16,654 bases of DNA. Source: Legionellales bacterium UBA2469. GTDB lineage: Bacteria > Pseudomonadota > Gammaproteobacteria > Legionellales > Legionellaceae. Location of the stretch: positions 1 to 16,654 of the forward strand of contig DDPL01000005.1 of assembly GCA_002342175.1 (NCBI GenBank). Direction: 5' to 3'. Below, in pieces: positions 14,588 to 16,654 of this stretch. Positions within the stretch are counted from its first letter, which is position 1, and every line of letters begins with the position of its first letter. The notes under the pieces are model-generated. The model was given only the letters and a program-made list of their open reading frames with translations. It was not told the origin of the DNA and made no database searches. Made by a program: the position numbers and the translations under genes.

Positions 14588-16366
14588 TGCCTCAGCCATT
14601 TTTGATGCATGGTTATTCTCGTTAATATATGGTTCTGAGCTTTTTGAAGATGTTGTGGAAGAAAATAAATCATGGCTTAGGCCTGTTATTGAACAATTTT
14701 TTATAAACATTTCCATTGATGTTGCTCGGTGATTTATATCTAAACATAGGGGGGGGCGTATGGATTCCTTATCACGTTCTCTAAAGCAATTGTCATGGTT
14801 AAGTGGTATTTGAGCTGGTGAAAAAAATGGACTTGATTTTAAATACGTAACCTTTACCTTTTCTTGGTTATGTGGCAGTTGGGGGGGGGTTGAGGGCGCA
14901 GTTTCCATGGAAATACGCTTTGTATTTTTGGGAAGAGGGGATTGTGTAAGTCGTTTACCAAGTTCAGATATATTTCGTTCTCTAATTGGCCTGTGGTGAT
15001 CGAAAAGTTGGGCAGTATTTAGGAAAGAAACATTACTGGTTGCTCTAAATAAAAAATTTTGTTTTAATACTTCGCTACAATCAGCACAAGCTGGCTTGCT
15101 AATGCCTATAGAAATTTTGTTTTGAACACCAATAGATTCTCGCATTCTATTTTCGATATAAAAAGCAATTAATTGTTCCGCATGAAAAGTGTGAATTTCT
15201 AAAACCTGATCTTTATCAAGAAAATTAAGAAAATCTATGGTGTCATTTTTTCTATTGATTAGTATACCTTGGTTACCATTTTCCTCTTTTTTTTGCGGAA
15301 CTAAAATCACAGGGCTTAATTCTCTATCCATTAAAATAGAAATATCACGATTAGTTAAATCATCGGTTAGTTCATCAATCTCATTTATTTCTCTATTTTT
15401 ATTGGAAACAATGGATGCATATAATTTTGTAAATGCTTGAAATAGAATGGTTTTTTTAATAAATAAACCACCGGCCTTAGCCAGATCTTCTAAAAATCTT
15501 AAAACAATTGATAGGTATTCAGCATTAAAATATTTTTGAAGTTCATTTATTTCAATATTTTCAATAAAGCCCTCTTCAAAAAGGTGACTCGCGTCAATCT
15601 CTATATCATTAAGGAGAATAAGCGGAAGGGGGTCGATGTCCAATAATGTTATTAATGTTTGTTGTATTATTAAAAAAGACCTATAGAGATTTTCTGTTAC
15701 TTCATGGGGGTCAATATATTTATTAATATTACAGGCAATAATTAATTGATTGTTAACAATCGATACAGCTGAACAGACAGAGTAATCACTGCTTAAATTT
15801 AACAATTTAGCCAAACTATCCAATCGTCTTGTACGTCGAGTATTGTCAATCTCTTCACATTTATTGATGTAGACAGATTGTTCATGCGTTTGAACTTGTA
15901 ATTTAAATCTGGCTATTTGCTCAATAAAACTATCGAGCTGATGAATTGTGTTATTTTCAAATAAATCTAAAACGCAATCACCTGGAATAGTTAGATTTTC
16001 ATTTAGTAATGTAGAATTTTTGTTATGTAGAATCTGTGTAAATTTTCTAAATGCTTTGTGAATATCACTCAAGTGAGGATGAAAATATTTACATATTAAA
16101 TTTATGGCTAAAACATTACAATTGTCTGAACTAATATGTGTGTCATTTAAAATACCAATGGCTACATCTCGAAGTTTTTTATAGACATCTAAATGTTTAA
16201 CAATATAATTACAGAAACTTATTATATAAAGTTCGTTCTTATGTCTTATTGACAGCTCCAATCCCTGAAAAACATCTCCCTTTAATATTTTTATAAAACT
16301 TTCATTGATTCTTTTTTGGGGCTGGCTTAGCGTTTCTGTTGTAGACTCGATTTCTAATTGACTCAT
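14561..16366 (-). CDS. Large deaminase-superfamily protein, probable effector or toxin
   Basis: This 601-residue protein carries the zinc site of the cytidine-deaminase fold. H395-A-E397 supplies a zinc ligand and the proton-shuttle Glu, and P425-A-C427-A-D-C430 supplies the two Cys ligands 30 residues later. The strand before the Cys pair reads I-S-I-G-I-S-K, as in the OTT_1508/LmjF365940-like nucleic-acid deaminases found in intracellular bacteria and some eukaryotes. A V-C-S-A-V-S-x-V-N-N-Q-L hairpin near 196-210 may be the first two strands, which would leave a ~180-residue helical insert before the HAE helix. The first ~190 residues are helical. The C-terminal ~150 residues are Ser/Pro/Asn-rich, probably disordered, and hold C9 and C8 tracts. 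I start at the ATG at 16366, three bases after the upstream peptide's stop; an alternative TTG at 16381 adds five residues. The substrate is unknown; the family assignment is mine from motifs only. Confidence 0.8.
   Translation of the reverse strand: MSQLEIESTTETLSQPQKRINESFIKILKGDVFQGLELSIRHKNELYIISFCNYIVKHLDVYKKLRDVAIGILNDTHISSDNCNVLAINLICKYFHPHLSDIHKAFRKFTQILHNKNSTLLNENLTIPGDCVLDLFENNTIHQLDSFIEQIARFKLQVQTHEQSVYINKCEEIDNTRRTRRLDSLAKLLNLSSDYSVCSAVSIVNNQLIIACNINKYIDPHEVTENLYRSFLIIQQTLITLLDIDPLPLILLNDIEIDASHLFEEGFIENIEINELQKYFNAEYLSIVLRFLEDLAKAGGLFIKKTILFQAFTKLYASIVSNKNREINEIDELTDDLTNRDISILMDRELSPVILVPQKKEENGNQGILINRKNDTIDFLNFLDKDQVLEIHTFHAEQLIAFYIENRMRESIGVQNKISIGISKPACADCSEVLKQNFLFRATSNVSFLNTAQLFDHHRPIRERNISELGKRLTQSPLPKNTKRISMETAPSTPPQLPHNQEKVKVTYLKSSPFFSPAQIPLNHDNCFRERDKESIRPPLCLDINHRATSMEMFIKNCSITGLSHDLFSSTTSSKSSEPYINENNHASKMAEASPKPDRHT
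14749..14756. repeat. C8 tract (G8 on the plus strand) in the deaminase-like gene
   Basis: The tract encodes the R537-P538-P539-L540 region. Loss of one C stops translation after residue 541. Gain of one C gives an unrelated tail ending after residue 565. The full product is 601 residues. Confidence 0.85.
14881..14889. repeat. C9 tract (G9 on the plus strand) in the deaminase-like gene
   Basis: The tract spans codons 493-496 (Thr-Pro-Pro-Gln). Loss of one C gives a stop after residue 503, and gain of one C gives a stop after residue 499. Both leave the deaminase motifs (395-430) intact and remove about 100 C-terminal residues. Confidence 0.88.
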
Positions 16367-16368
16367 GA

Positions 16369-16566
16369 TTATTTTCGGCAAAGAAGTGAATTTCGAAAAT
16401 CATTTTTAAATTGTAATAATTGATTATCTGCTTGTGCTTGATTGATTAAACCTTGAGATAATTGTTGTTGCATATTCGCTTGTATGGTCTTAGCAAAACA
16501 TACATATAGGGATATATTTAGCGAGGTAAAAGCTGTAATTCCTAGCATATTCGATGCAAATTTCAT
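16369..16566 (-). CDS. Small exported or membrane-anchored peptide
   Basis: This 65-residue protein starts at the ATG at 16566, chosen because AGGAG sits seven bases upstream and because a start at 16584 would fall at or beside the predicted transcription start. The N-terminus is M-K-F followed by a hydrophobic stretch (about 7-25), either a signal peptide ending near C-F-A-K or a signal anchor. The remaining ~40 residues are Gln/Asn-rich and probably one amphipathic helix. No lipobox is evident and I recognise no family. Its TAA is two bases from the ATG of the deaminase-like gene, so the two are almost certainly co-transcribed and coupled. It could be an accessory or protective partner of the deaminase-like protein, but nothing in the sequence proves this. 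Confidence 0.72.
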   Translation of the reverse strand: MKFASNMLGITAFTSLNISLYVCFAKTIQANMQQQLSQGLINQAQADNQLLQFKNDFRNSLLCRK

Positions 16567-16577
16567 ATCAAATCTCC

Positions 16578-16597
16578 TATACAATAGTAATTGTATA
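16578..16597. promoter_or_regulatory. 8-bp inverted repeat over the -10 box, candidate operator
   Basis: TATACAAT (16578-16585), a four-base centre AGTA, and ATTGTATA (16590-16597) form a perfect dyad. It covers the -10 box and predicted transcription start of the small-peptide/deaminase operon, the usual place for a repressor site. A short hairpin at the transcript 5' end is an alternative reading. Confidence 0.5.
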
Positions 16598-16618
16598 AAA
16601 TTATTGCCTTGTAGTCAA
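16590..16618 (-). promoter_or_regulatory. Strong sigma-70-like promoter of the small-peptide/deaminase operon
   Basis: On the minus strand TTGACT (16613-16618, five of six) and TACAAT (16590-16595, five of six) are separated by exactly 17 bases. Transcription should begin near 16583, leaving a short leader of about 17 bases with AGGAG before the ATG at 16566. Confidence 0.7.
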
Positions 16619-16654
16619 TAACTGGTTTTAGTGTGTGAAAACTCCATGAAAATG

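Noticed and set aside
16367..16381. TTG start for the deaminase-like gene
   Set aside because: Possible, but the ATG at 16366 sits right after the upstream stop, fits coupled translation and needs no rare start codon.
16567..16584. Longer start (ATG at 16584) for the small exported peptide
   Set aside because: It falls at the predicted transcription start, whereas the ATG at 16566 has AGGAG at ideal distance and gives a cleaner signal-like N-terminus.

Overview
The window is an AT-rich, densely packed bacterial segment. Its core genes (a YheS-type ABC-F ATPase, an HI0933/YhiN-type flavoprotein, MutM, Bcp, PdxJ, KorA and KorB) are gammaproteobacterial in type. They are interleaved with large effector-like genes: an atypical protein kinase, a leucine-rich-repeat protein, a kinase-like protein and a deaminase-fold protein. 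That mix suggests an intracellular gammaproteobacterium of the Legionellales (Legionella/Coxiella/Aquicella/Berkiella-like). This placement is inferred from gene content and style; no rRNA or other taxonomic marker is present.

Layout. Positions 145-1245 encode an effector-like protein with a weak kinase-fold resemblance. Positions 1306-4342 hold an ABC-F translation factor gene overlapping a flavoprotein gene. On the minus strand, mutM (4339-5160) meets the flavoprotein gene tail to tail. Positions 5249-9231 form a tight four-gene unit, bcp-pdxJ-korA-korB: thiol peroxidase, pyridoxine 5'-phosphate synthase and a two-subunit 2-oxoacid:ferredoxin oxidoreductase. A protein kinase gene (9228-10412, minus) is convergent with korB. 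A 141-bp divergent promoter region (10413-10553) separates it from an LRR gene (10554-12902), which is followed after one base by an Xre/MbcA/ParS-type antitoxin-like gene (12904-13275). An alpha/beta hydrolase gene (13358-14002) and an unrecognised helical protein gene (14018-14587) come next. From the right edge, on the minus strand, a strong sigma-70-like promoter drives a 65-residue exported-looking peptide gene and a 601-residue deaminase-superfamily protein gene (14561-16366).

The most striking pattern is the long homopolymer tracts in the effector-like genes. They are a G10 tract inside the LRR gene, a T10 tract between its perfect -35 box and candidate -10 box, and C9 and C8 tracts in the deaminase gene. 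I translated the slipped frames by hand. At every G/C tract, a one-base slip truncates the protein, usually within 10 codons. This looks like a phase-variable (contingency) effector cassette. In the deaminase gene the slips leave the catalytic motifs intact and change only the C-terminal tail, which is where type IV secretion signals usually lie.

No tRNA, rRNA, insertion sequence, CRISPR array or clear intrinsic terminator was seen. No gene-free stretch exceeds 300 bases.
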